From an uncultured Eubacteriales bacterium (GTDB lineage: Bacteria > Bacillota > Clostridia > Oscillospirales > Acutalibacteraceae), in assembly GCA_934408795.1 (NCBI GenBank), contig CAKRVQ010000012.1:1-13761 (forward strand): a stretch of DNA of 13,761 nucleotides, read 5' to 3'. Positions 6,144-12,541 of this stretch are shown here, one piece after another. The notes below the pieces were generated by a model that did not search any database, was not told where the DNA came from, and saw nothing but the letters and a program-made list of their open reading frames with translations. The position numbers and the translations under genes were made by a program. The first letter of the stretch is position 1, and the number at the start of each line of letters is the position of its first letter.

Positions 6144-6180
6144 AATGTTACCTCCCGTTCGGATAGCTATGCCCGTACTC

Positions 6181-8154
6181 TCAAATCTTCCCGTTTCGGG
6201 AATTGCGTTTTTTCATTATTATTACTATAATGATGATCGACGCGATGCTGATGAGCACCGCAAGCCCCGCTGCAATGACCGCTGAGTATGTCAGGGTGCG
6301 GTCAACGGATGTCCTTTCGGAACCCGCGGAATCTCCCGAAGCCGAAAGTGCCGCAACTGCTTTCACTCCCGTGTCTTTTTCGCCGATCCACCAATTACCG
6401 TTTTCACCGATGAACGGTGTCAGACCGTCTGTGCCGTCGGAGCCGGCATCTCCCTTATCTCCTTTGTCGCCCTTAGCGCCCTTTTCTCCCGTCGCTTTCA
6501 CACCGAGCGATATCCAGCTCGCGCCTTTATCATAGGAAACATACCAAATGTTATCGGCTCCGATCTTGAGCTGAGGTGCCGAACCGTTTTCACCGTCTGC
6601 GCCCTGCGCTCCCGTGTCACCCTTTTCACCTTTGACCGATGCCTTCACACCTGTATTCGTTTCACCGACCCACCAGTTGCCGTCGGAGCCTATATAGGGA
6701 ATCGATCCGTCTTTTCCGTCCTGTCCCGCTTCGCCCCGTTCGCCTTTTTCTCCAGTAGCTCTGATATTCATTGATATCCAGACATTGCCGCCGTCGTAGG
6801 AAACATACCACAGGTTATCATCACCTATTTTGAGCTGAGGGGTATTGCCGTCGGTTCCCCGATCACCGCGTTCCCCTTTATCTCCGCTGTCGCCTTTGTC
6901 CCCTTTTTCCCCTTTGTCGCCTTTATCGCCCTTATCTCCCGTTGCCTTCACACCGAGAGACGACCAGGTCACACCGCCGTCATAGGAAACATACCACAAA
7001 TTATCGGTGCCTATCTTTAACCGCAGCATCATCTGAGTGCCGTCGACATCGTTCAGCTCTCTGAGCGGTCCCGCATAGTCGGTCGCATAATCACCGTTGA
7101 GCTGCTCGTTGAATACATAGAGTTTGTCTCCGTTATCGGGATCAAAGTTCTCGGGGAGGGTCAGCAATGCGAAGCCCTCGGAATATGATACGGCGGGCAG
7201 GTTCTTGATATGCCCGTAATGAGTCACGGTTCCGTTGTTGATTATCATAGCGGAAATGTACTCATTACTGCCGGTAACCGCGCCCGAATATGTAAATCTG
7301 ACGGTGTTTCCTATGCGTTTTTCGGGCATGACCGAAAAGCTGCCCCTTGCACCGTCCAGCAGCGTAAGCTTGAATTCATTTCCTTTGTACTTTCCGACGG
7401 CAGCAAGACCGCCGTCCGCTTTTCCGCCCGCTGCGGGAGAGGAAAACAACACCCCGTCCGGTGTCAAATTAAAAGCGGGTCTGGCAGTCGAATTGCGGTT
7501 TATTTTGACTTCCGCCAGAAAACCGTCATCCATTACTGCCTCGACATAGTCGTTTTCATTACCGGGGCTGCGCAGCAGCCATGCCTTCGCCGTTCCGTTA
7601 TGGTAAGCCTTGCGGGATTCGGAAGAACCGATACCGAAGCCGTATTCTCTCTTATTGAAAACCTCTTCTTTCGACAGGAAAAACACCTTGTCGCCGTTTA
7701 ATATGTTGTTTACGGCAGGAGCGCCGTAATATTCCGCGTCCGACTTATATGTCTCCATGATCGCGCGATATTCGGCATCCGTGAATGCCTTGAATTCATT
7801 TACACACCAGTATCTCGTACTGCTGGTCTGCCACTCGTTCGTTCCGTTTTCGTTGCCGTTGAAGAAAATTCCGCCCGTAGCGGTTCTTCCGAACAACACC
7901 TCGCTGAGCAGTAAAAGACCGTCAACGCCCGTGTTGGTCTTGTTGTCCAGCACCCTCCACTTTACGGGACCGCCGTTAAAATTACCGTAGTATATGTAAT
8001 CATAACCGTTTTCTGCGTTGTAACCGCTGATGCCGCCGATGCCGAGACTTATTGCCTGTGCTCCCTCTCCGCTTCCTGCGGCGATTACCGCAAACGGAAG
8101 AGCACCCAAGACAATGAGCACGGCGACCGCGATGCCTATGATCTTCTTTTTCAT
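6181..8154 (-). CDS. Secreted DUF6273-like/collagen protein with C-terminal membrane anchor
   Basis: The protein has 657 residues. The signal peptide is 1-26 (cut near AVIAA). Residues 45-235 resemble DUF6273: YIYYGNFNGGPVKWRVL, a LLLLSE stretch, DKVFFLS, then WLLRSPG and ARPAFNL. This domain is probably a C-type-lectin-like fold. Residues 250-370 are a second beta-rich region containing LYVFNEQLNGDYATDYA, seen in other Firmicute surface proteins. Collagen blocks (405-435, 467-483, 508-524 and 555-577) alternate with LKIGxDNLWYVSYDGG modules (378-400, 438-465 and 529-552) and two PYIGxxGNWWxGE modules (486-505 and 579-598). Residues 621-646 are one membrane helix followed by the basic tail KKRNSRNGK. 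No LPXTG motif is present. The start is ATG 8154, with GAGAGAGG 7 nt upstream; an upstream in-frame extension lacks a ribosome site and would bury the signal peptide. Confidence 0.85.
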   Translation of the reverse strand: MKKKIIGIAVAVLIVLGALPFAVIAAGSGEGAQAISLGIGGISGYNAENGYDYIYYGNFNGGPVKWRVLDNKTNTGVDGLLLLSEVLFGRTATGGIFFNGNENGTNEWQTSSTRYWCVNEFKAFTDAEYRAIMETYKSDAEYYGAPAVNNILNGDKVFFLSKEEVFNKREYGFGIGSSESRKAYHNGTAKAWLLRSPGNENDYVEAVMDDGFLAEVKINRNSTARPAFNLTPDGVLFSSPAAGGKADGGLAAVGKYKGNEFKLTLLDGARGSFSVMPEKRIGNTVRFTYSGAVTGSNEYISAMIINNGTVTHYGHIKNLPAVSYSEGFALLTLPENFDPDNGDKLYVFNEQLNGDYATDYAGPLRELNDVDGTQMMLRLKIGTDNLWYVSYDGGVTWSSLGVKATGDKGDKGDKGEKGDKGDSGDKGERGDRGTDGNTPQLKIGDDNLWYVSYDGGNVWISMNIRATGEKGERGEAGQDGKDGSIPYIGSDGNWWVGETNTGVKASVKGEKGDTGAQGADGENGSAPQLKIGADNIWYVSYDKGASWISLGVKATGEKGAKGDKGDKGDAGSDGTDGLTPFIGENGNWWIGEKDTGVKAVAALSASGDSAGSERTSVDRTLTYSAVIAAGLAVLISIASIIIIVIIMKKRNSRNGKI

Positions 8155-8236
8155 CACAATACCTCTCTCTTCAACGACAATATATCGCATTTCCCTCAGA
8201 CCCGCATAAAGCGGATTTCGGCGCCCGTCAAGGTGA

Positions 8237-8268
8237 AAAGAACAAAAACCACCGCAAAGGCGCTTTGC
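8237..8268 (-). promoter_or_regulatory. Hairpin plus T-rich run in the collagen-operon leader
   Basis: On the minus strand GCAAAG pairs with CTTTGC around a 3-nt loop (8268-8254). GGTGG and then TTTTTGTTCTTTT follow. This resembles a weak intrinsic terminator placed after the promoter and about 100 nt before the start codon, so it may attenuate transcription. The 5-nt gap before the T run and the 6-bp stem make it uncertain. Confidence 0.3.
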
Positions 8269-8299
8269 CCTTGTCAACCGACAACATACCCATATAATA

Positions 8300-8328
8300 A
8301 TTATATTTGGTGACACGATAAAAATCAA
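8300..8328 (-). promoter_or_regulatory. Sigma-A promoter of the collagen-like operon
   Basis: On the minus strand TTGATT (8328-8323) is followed after exactly 17 nt by a perfect TATAAT (8305-8300). Transcription would begin near 8293. The -10 box is part of a near-palindrome with 7-bp arms (ATATAAT/ATTATAT, 8292-8306), which may be only AT-rich sequence or an operator. Confidence 0.75.
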
Positions 8329-8427
8329 GCAATATGACCCGATCGGCAAAAATTTGATGACCGCCCGACAGTTGTCGTTAACACCTGCAACCTGCCGTCA
8401 GTAAGTCTCTTTTTTGCGATATAAAAA

Positions 8428-8463
8428 GCGCGCCCCGTCCGACTGTCGTCGGGTGGGGCGCGC
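8428..8463 (-). terminator. Strong terminator of the dehydrogenase/epimerase cluster
   Basis: On the minus strand a 9-bp GCGCGCCCC/GGGGCGCGC stem, two A-C mismatches and a 5-bp CCGAC/GTCGG inner stem enclose a GACA loop, followed by TTTTTATAT. It lies about 50 nt past the stop of the dehydrogenase gene at 8516. On the plus strand the mismatches become G-U pairs, but no T tract follows. Confidence 0.85.
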
Positions 8464-8515
8464 GGTGTGTTATTCGGATATCATCGCCTGACAAGCGCCG
8501 AGGCGTCCACTCTTG

Positions 8516-9538
8516 TCAACCGACGGCAACATCCGTTTTGATTATCTTGCCCGTCTTTGCCGCTTCGTCTGCCGCAAGGGCAACGAGAAATGCCGAATAT
8601 GCTTCATCGAGCGTCGGGTTGGCGGGAGCATCGTTTTCTATCATATCTATAAGGCAGCAGAGCTGACCGTACATATTTTTATAGACCGACGGCACATTGA
8701 TGTCCTCGTATTCTCCGCTCTCGTTGTGATAGACCGATATGAGGTCGCCCTCTTCGGCATTTTTTGTGCGGTTTTCCTTGAGCGTCAGGGATATTCTTCC
8801 CTTGTCGCCTATAAATTCCTTGAGGTTTTCGGATGCGGTATTTCTGCTCCATGCGGCCTCATAATAGCCTACGGAGCCGTCCGAAAGTTTCATCTGCATC
8901 AGGCCGTAATTCGGATAATCGCAATCATCGTCAATGATCGTTTCCATTCCGCTGACTTCGGTGACGGCGGCGCCTGTCATCCACTGCAGGACATCGATAT
9001 AATGTACGCCGCAGTCGACAAGAGGGCTGCAATCCTTTAGGAGCCGCTTGTATCTGTTCCAGTCGATGCAGTGATGATTCTGTACCATACGGGCGACCTT
9101 GAATTTCCCGATGACGCCGCTTTTTATAAGCTCGCAGATCTTATTGTAAGAGGCGTTGTGCCGCAGGATGTGTGCGATCAGCACCTTGCGATCGGCACTT
9201 TTGGCAAGCTCAAAGAACTCCTTGCCGTCCTCTTTATTGGTCGCGATAGGCTTTTCGCAAAGAACATGCTTACCTGCGGCAAGACAATCCTTCAGCACCG
9301 AGAGGTGCGAAGAGGCGTATGTAGCGATTATTACGATATCGACCGACGGATCGGAAAGAAACTTCCGATAGTCCGTACCGTAATCGGCGGCGCCGTATTT
9401 TCTCGCTGCGGTCCGCGCGCAGTTCTCATCGGCATCTACCGTCGCCTCAATGCGTATATTGTCACGCCAATAGATGTCCTCCAGGTGCTGGCAGCCTATA
9501 TGACCGCAGCCTATGACCATTACTCCGTATTGCTTCAT
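8516..9538 (-). CDS. Gfo/Idh/MocA-family NAD(P)-dependent dehydrogenase (second of the cluster)
   Basis: The protein has 340 residues, the usual length for the family. The N-terminal Rossmann domain has the dinucleotide loop VIGCGHIG at 8-15 and the sheet-ending CEKPIAT at 94-100, whose K96 is the conserved substrate-contacting lysine. The C-terminal alpha/beta domain carries DCGVHYID at 175-182, giving the catalytic pair D175/H179. Family members oxidise or reduce a hydroxyl of sugars, inositols or glycosides. The start has AAGGA 7 nt upstream. The gene is last in the minus-strand cluster, 124 bp after the epimerase gene. The gap contains hairpins, so expression may be uncoupled. The substrate is unknown. 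Confidence 0.9.
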   Translation of the reverse strand: MKQYGVMVIGCGHIGCQHLEDIYWRDNIRIEATVDADENCARTAARKYGAADYGTDYRKFLSDPSVDIVIIATYASSHLSVLKDCLAAGKHVLCEKPIATNKEDGKEFFELAKSADRKVLIAHILRHNASYNKICELIKSGVIGKFKVARMVQNHHCIDWNRYKRLLKDCSPLVDCGVHYIDVLQWMTGAAVTEVSGMETIIDDDCDYPNYGLMQMKLSDGSVGYYEAAWSRNTASENLKEFIGDKGRISLTLKENRTKNAEEGDLISVYHNESGEYEDINVPSVYKNMYGQLCCLIDMIENDAPANPTLDEAYSAFLVALAADEAAKTGKIIKTDVAVG

Positions 9539-9579
9539 ATGAGTTCCTTTTTGAATTTATATCTGTGTTTCACGCTTAC

Positions 9580-9652
9580 GCGGCAGCCGCAATAAACAAT
9601 AAAGAAAGGCTGCCGCAACAAAAGCGGCAACGCCGTCGGCAATAAAAGCGGC
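9580..9652. repeat. Hairpins and short direct repeat between epimerase and dehydrogenase genes
   Basis: GCGGCAGCC (9580-9588) and GGCTGCCGC (9608-9616) form a perfect 9-bp stem with a 19-nt loop. Beside it, two 14-bp direct repeats (9615-9628 and 9639-9652) differ at one base, GCAACAAAAGCGGC and GCAATAAAAGCGGC. The structure lies between cistrons and could stabilise or separate the mRNA segments. Confidence 0.5.
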
Positions 9653-9662
9653 GCATTTTGCC

Positions 9663-10532
9663 TTACAACTGCAGTCCGTTCTGCTTCTTTTCAAGAAATC
9701 CGACTGCAGAGCGTATATCCTTAACGGCATCCCTGCCGACCTCGCGCTCTATTGTAAGATATCCTTTGTACCCGATATCGGAAAGGGCGGAAAGATACCT
9801 ATTCCAATCCACTTTGCCTTCACCGAGCGGCGTTTCGAGAAAGTAATCTCCGAGGCGCAGATCGCCTATGCCGCCTTCGGCAAAAAAGTCATATATCACC
9901 TTGGGGTCGGTCTTTTTAAGCATTATACCGTCCTTTGCGTGGGTATGGACGATATAATCCCTAAGGGTATACACCGCTTCGACGGGGTCGTCGTCCGTGA
10001 CCATGACAAGGTTGGCGGGATCAAGGTTCACCGCCACTCCTTTACAATCAAGACCGTCAAGAAACTCCTTAAGCCTCTTTGCGGGCTCGGGTCCCGTCTC
10101 TATTGCGAAGAATGCTCCTGATGCGTGCGCGTATTCGGCGAGTTCGTTACACGCCTCTTTCATCACTTTATATGTATCGGATTCAGGGTCTTCGGGCACG
10201 ACTCCGATATGAGTCGTAATAATATTGCTTCCGAGATCGAGGGCGAGGTCGAGGATCCTCTTTGATCGTTCGATCTTTTCGAAGTTAAGCTCTTTGACGG
10301 CAAAGCCGTGACCTCCCAAGTCACCGCACAGTGCGCTGACCTCAAGACCCGCATCGTGAATAATCTTCTTTTTTTCTCTTCTTTGCTCCGCCGTAAGATT
10401 TTCGGGTGCGAATTCACCCTCTACGGCGTAGAGCTGCACGCCGTCCGCACCCATTTCGGCGCAGGTGCGTATACTCTCTTCAAAGGGGAGCCGAAGCCAG
10501 TCGGCAATGATCCCCGTCTTAAAACGCTTCAT
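9663..10532 (-). CDS. Sugar phosphate isomerase/epimerase-like TIM-barrel protein (AP2Ec family)
   Basis: The protein has 289 residues, a typical length for the xylose-isomerase-like TIM-barrel family. The expected metal-binding positions are present in order: E145 in AIETG, D171 in NLDPANL, H196/H198 in HTHAKDG and E262 in TIERE. A further conserved barrel segment is ITTHIGVVP at 105-113. Members are isomerases, epimerases, dehydratases or, with Gfo/Idh partners, lyases acting on keto-glycosides. Its ATG overlaps the stop of the upstream regulator in an ATGA sequence, and GGAGG lies inside that gene's end, so translation should be coupled. Two Gfo/Idh dehydrogenases in the same cluster suggest an oxidise-then-rearrange or eliminate pathway. 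The exact reaction cannot be told from sequence. Confidence 0.88.
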   Translation of the reverse strand: MKRFKTGIIADWLRLPFEESIRTCAEMGADGVQLYAVEGEFAPENLTAEQRREKKKIIHDAGLEVSALCGDLGGHGFAVKELNFEKIERSKRILDLALDLGSNIITTHIGVVPEDPESDTYKVMKEACNELAEYAHASGAFFAIETGPEPAKRLKEFLDGLDCKGVAVNLDPANLVMVTDDDPVEAVYTLRDYIVHTHAKDGIMLKKTDPKVIYDFFAEGGIGDLRLGDYFLETPLGEGKVDWNRYLSALSDIGYKGYLTIEREVGRDAVKDIRSAVGFLEKKQNGLQL

Positions 10533-11440
10533 TGTTTTTCCTCCCCGTTAGTCTCCGTCGCTCCTTTTGAAAGCGCCTTCCTGTATTGAGTGGGCGTTAT
10601 ACCCATTACATTCTTAAATGCTTTGCAATAAGACTGAGATGATTCGTACCCCGTCATCTGTGCGGCTTTCTCTACGCTTATTTCATTGCATTTTAAGAAT
10701 TCAAGACTTGATTCTATCCTTTTTGCGCGTATATACTCACGCATACTGACCCCCACTTTTTCCTTAAAAGCGTGGGATATATAGCATTGATTGTATCCGA
10801 ATTTTTGTGACACCGTCGCAAGGTCGGGTATTTCATATATATGCCTGTCGATGTACCTGAGCAGAGAATATATGAAATCCGCACCGCCGTCGCCCGAAGG
10901 ACGGCTGCGGCCGTTTTCGGCATCGTGCGCCAAACGGTATATCTCAATAAACAGCTCCGTAAGGCAACATTCAAGATATTTCTCATTAAGCTCGGGCTTG
11001 ATATATATCTCATTCATTAACTTGTTGACCGAGCGACCTATTTCACCCTTATCGACAAGAAAGTGCTTTTCGCACACCGAGAAGAATTTCGCGAGCTTTT
11101 CTACCGCTGCATCGTCACTTTCGGAGAAGTCAAAGCCGATGAAGGCATATCGAAGCGGCTCACCGCAGTCGGCGGCGACGGCATGCAGACCGCCTTTTTC
11201 GATCATGTGTATACCGCCCGCCGTAAGCTTATGTTTTTCCTCGCCCGAAGAAAACGTGCCCGAGCCCGAAATGCAATAGCTTATCTCGTGACAACACTGG
11301 CGGTGCGGAGGGTATTCATAACCCGGTTCGACCTTGATCTCTCCTATTTGAATAAGGAGGATCGGTCCGAGCCTGCGCGGTTTATGAAAATAGGCATCCT
11401 CATAATTAAACATTCTGCCGTCATATCTGCCTACTGCCAA
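10529..11440 (-). CDS. AraC-family regulator with cupin sensor domain, TTG start
   Basis: The protein has 303 residues. The N-terminal cupin domain includes PPHRQCCHEISYCISGSGTF near 44-63 and GGIHMIEKGGLHAV near 75-88, typical of sugar-sensing AraC proteins. The C-terminal HTH pair spans about 203-285, with the signature GYESSQSYCKAFKNVMGITPTQYR at 264-287. The start is a TTG at 11440-11438: a near-perfect AAGGAGG lies 8 nt upstream. A longer frame from another TTG at 11461 would place that Shine-Dalgarno inside the coding sequence and has none of its own. The gene lies inside the catabolic cluster and overlaps the epimerase by 4 nt, so it is probably the local activator. Confidence 0.88.
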   Translation of the reverse strand: MAVGRYDGRMFNYEDAYFHKPRRLGPILLIQIGEIKVEPGYEYPPHRQCCHEISYCISGSGTFSSGEEKHKLTAGGIHMIEKGGLHAVAADCGEPLRYAFIGFDFSESDDAAVEKLAKFFSVCEKHFLVDKGEIGRSVNKLMNEIYIKPELNEKYLECCLTELFIEIYRLAHDAENGRSRPSGDGGADFIYSLLRYIDRHIYEIPDLATVSQKFGYNQCYISHAFKEKVGVSMREYIRAKRIESSLEFLKCNEISVEKAAQMTGYESSQSYCKAFKNVMGITPTQYRKALSKGATETNGEEKQ

Positions 11441-11592
11441 ACCGATCTCCTCCTTGTTCAAAAATGTAAATCATAAGAAAAGCAAATTGTCTGCCGATGG
11501 CTTGCCTGCCGAGGCAGGACCGTACCTGCCGCATATGCCGCAGTAAACAGTCCCTAGTCGGCATTTACCTTACCGATGCCGACAAACGCCGA
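11441..11592. other. Intercistronic gap with two hairpins
   Basis: GTCGGCAT (11557-11564) pairs with ATGCCGAC (11576-11583), an 8-bp stem starting 9 nt past the stop of the upstream gene. CCTGCC (11505-11510) pairs with GGCAGG (11513-11518) around 2 nt, too tight a loop to form fully. Neither is followed by a U tract. I found no convincing promoter for the regulator here. Confidence 0.45.
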
Positions 11593-12435
11593 TCATTCCA
11601 CATCGACCCATACACCGGGTGTCGCGGCTGCTTTTCTGCCTGCTCCGAGAGCCGCCATAATGGCGATTGTATCCTCGTGCGGAACCTTTGCCTCACCTGT
11701 CAGATAGAAGCGGCAGAGATCCTCGGTGCAGCGGGTAAAGTAATCCGATTCAATAGTAAGACATTTGCTCTGATCGGTGCAGCAAATGTTTGTTATAAAC
11801 GGTGAATCGGTTTCGTAACAGGCTATTGTAGCATAGCGGCCGTCTTCAAAGTGTACGACCATTCCGGTCCACTTATCGGTATCCATACGCATAACGCGAT
11901 CCGGCATTGCCTTCATCAGCATCATTACGGGTTCAAGTTGATGTATCGCATATATCTCATATCCCACGGGACCGAAGGTGCATATCGCGGTGATCTTTGA
12001 GGTGTCGATGTTCTCATACTCGGTCGCATATCTCAGTGCCGATGACGAAAAGCAGGGCGTGCCGTACTCCTCGGCTATGGCAAAAATACGCTCGGCGGTC
12101 GCTTTGTCGGGAGCGAAAGTCTTGTCAATGTATGTCGGCTTGCCCGAACGCAGCGGGATCTGACAAAGGCGTTCATGCTGCTCGCAGTTATCGGGCGATG
12201 CGATGAGCAGGCAGTCGCTCTTTTCGACGATCTCTTCAATGGAGTTACATCTGATTATGTCCGGATGCTCCCTAAAGTATTCGTCATTTGTCTTTCTGCC
12301 GGGATTGGGGTTGTCGATCTCGCCGTAGGCGTAAGCTATAACGAGTTCGCCGTTTGATGTCTTTTTTATCGAATCGGGATAAATATAAGCATGCGCTTCG
12401 TCGAGAAAATAGTCAATGAGTCCGATCTTTTTCAT
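11593..12435 (-). CDS. Divergent Gfo/Idh-like oxidoreductase lacking the Rossmann glycine loop
   Basis: The protein has 280 residues, shorter than the usual 330-390. The overall layout follows Gfo/Idh/MocA proteins: a beta strand at the start, SDCLLIASPDNCEQHERL at 73-90 (the usual position of the second nucleotide-binding strand), then YIDKTFAPD at 102-110 where EKP is expected, and AIHQLEPVM at 163-171, whose H165 matches the family catalytic histidine. However, the GxGxxG loop is replaced by GLIDYFLDEAHA, the EKP motif by DKT, and the Asp four residues before the His by Ile. It may not bind NAD in the normal way, or may be a partner or regulatory paralogue. A Shine-Dalgarno AAGGAG lies 12 nt upstream, rather far. 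It is 106 bp downstream of a canonical family member. Confidence 0.8.
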   Translation of the reverse strand: MKKIGLIDYFLDEAHAYIYPDSIKKTSNGELVIAYAYGEIDNPNPGRKTNDEYFREHPDIIRCNSIEEIVEKSDCLLIASPDNCEQHERLCQIPLRSGKPTYIDKTFAPDKATAERIFAIAEEYGTPCFSSSALRYATEYENIDTSKITAICTFGPVGYEIYAIHQLEPVMMLMKAMPDRVMRMDTDKWTGMVVHFEDGRYATIACYETDSPFITNICCTDQSKCLTIESDYFTRCTEDLCRFYLTGEAKVPHEDTIAIMAALGAGRKAAATPGVWVDVE

Positions 12436-12491
12436 AAAGCCGATCTTCTCCTTCTGAATTTATACGCTTTTATTACAGTTGTCAATATGTC

Positions 12492-12533
12492 GCCGATAAA
12501 TATTGCTTCGATAAATATGCAGTCTATAAATGT
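12492..12533. repeat. Three degenerate 13-15 bp repeats
   Basis: The units GCCGATAAATATT (12492-12504), GCTTCGATAAATAT (12505-12518) and GCAGTCTATAAATGT (12519-12533) share GC followed by a (G)ATAAATRT core. They sit between two dehydrogenase genes, just upstream of a TTGACA box (12480-12485). They may be a short regulatory repeat or slippage product. Confidence 0.4.
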
Positions 12534-12541
12534 GCCGCCGA

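Larger units (their letters stand above)
8155..8515. promoter_or_regulatory. Leader and promoter region of the collagen operon
   Basis: Reading the minus strand, this 361-bp gap holds the terminator of the upstream dehydrogenase gene (8428-8463), the collagen-operon promoter (8300-8328), and a leader of about 139 nt with a small hairpin and T-rich run. No gene is supported in it. Confidence 0.7.

Noticed and set aside
6844..6880. RGD tripeptide (residues 429-431) as an integrin-binding site
   Set aside because: It arises from consecutive GER-GDR collagen triplets and is expected by chance in such low-complexity sequence.
6181..8154. DUF6273-like, possibly C-type-lectin-like, domain as a diversity-generating retroelement target
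   Set aside because: No reverse transcriptase, template repeat or adenine-biased variable repeat is visible in the window.
8155..8349. 65-codon N-terminal extension of the DUF6273-collagen protein
   Set aside because: It would start upstream of the promoter's predicted transcription start and bury the signal peptide. The ATG at 8154 has a well-spaced ribosome site.
12457..12485. TTGACA with TAAATT at 17 nt (or TATAAA at 15 nt) as a promoter for the 280-residue gene
   Set aside because: Transcription would start at about 12450, inside the Shine-Dalgarno itself, so an mRNA from it could hardly be translated. The second spacing is also too short.
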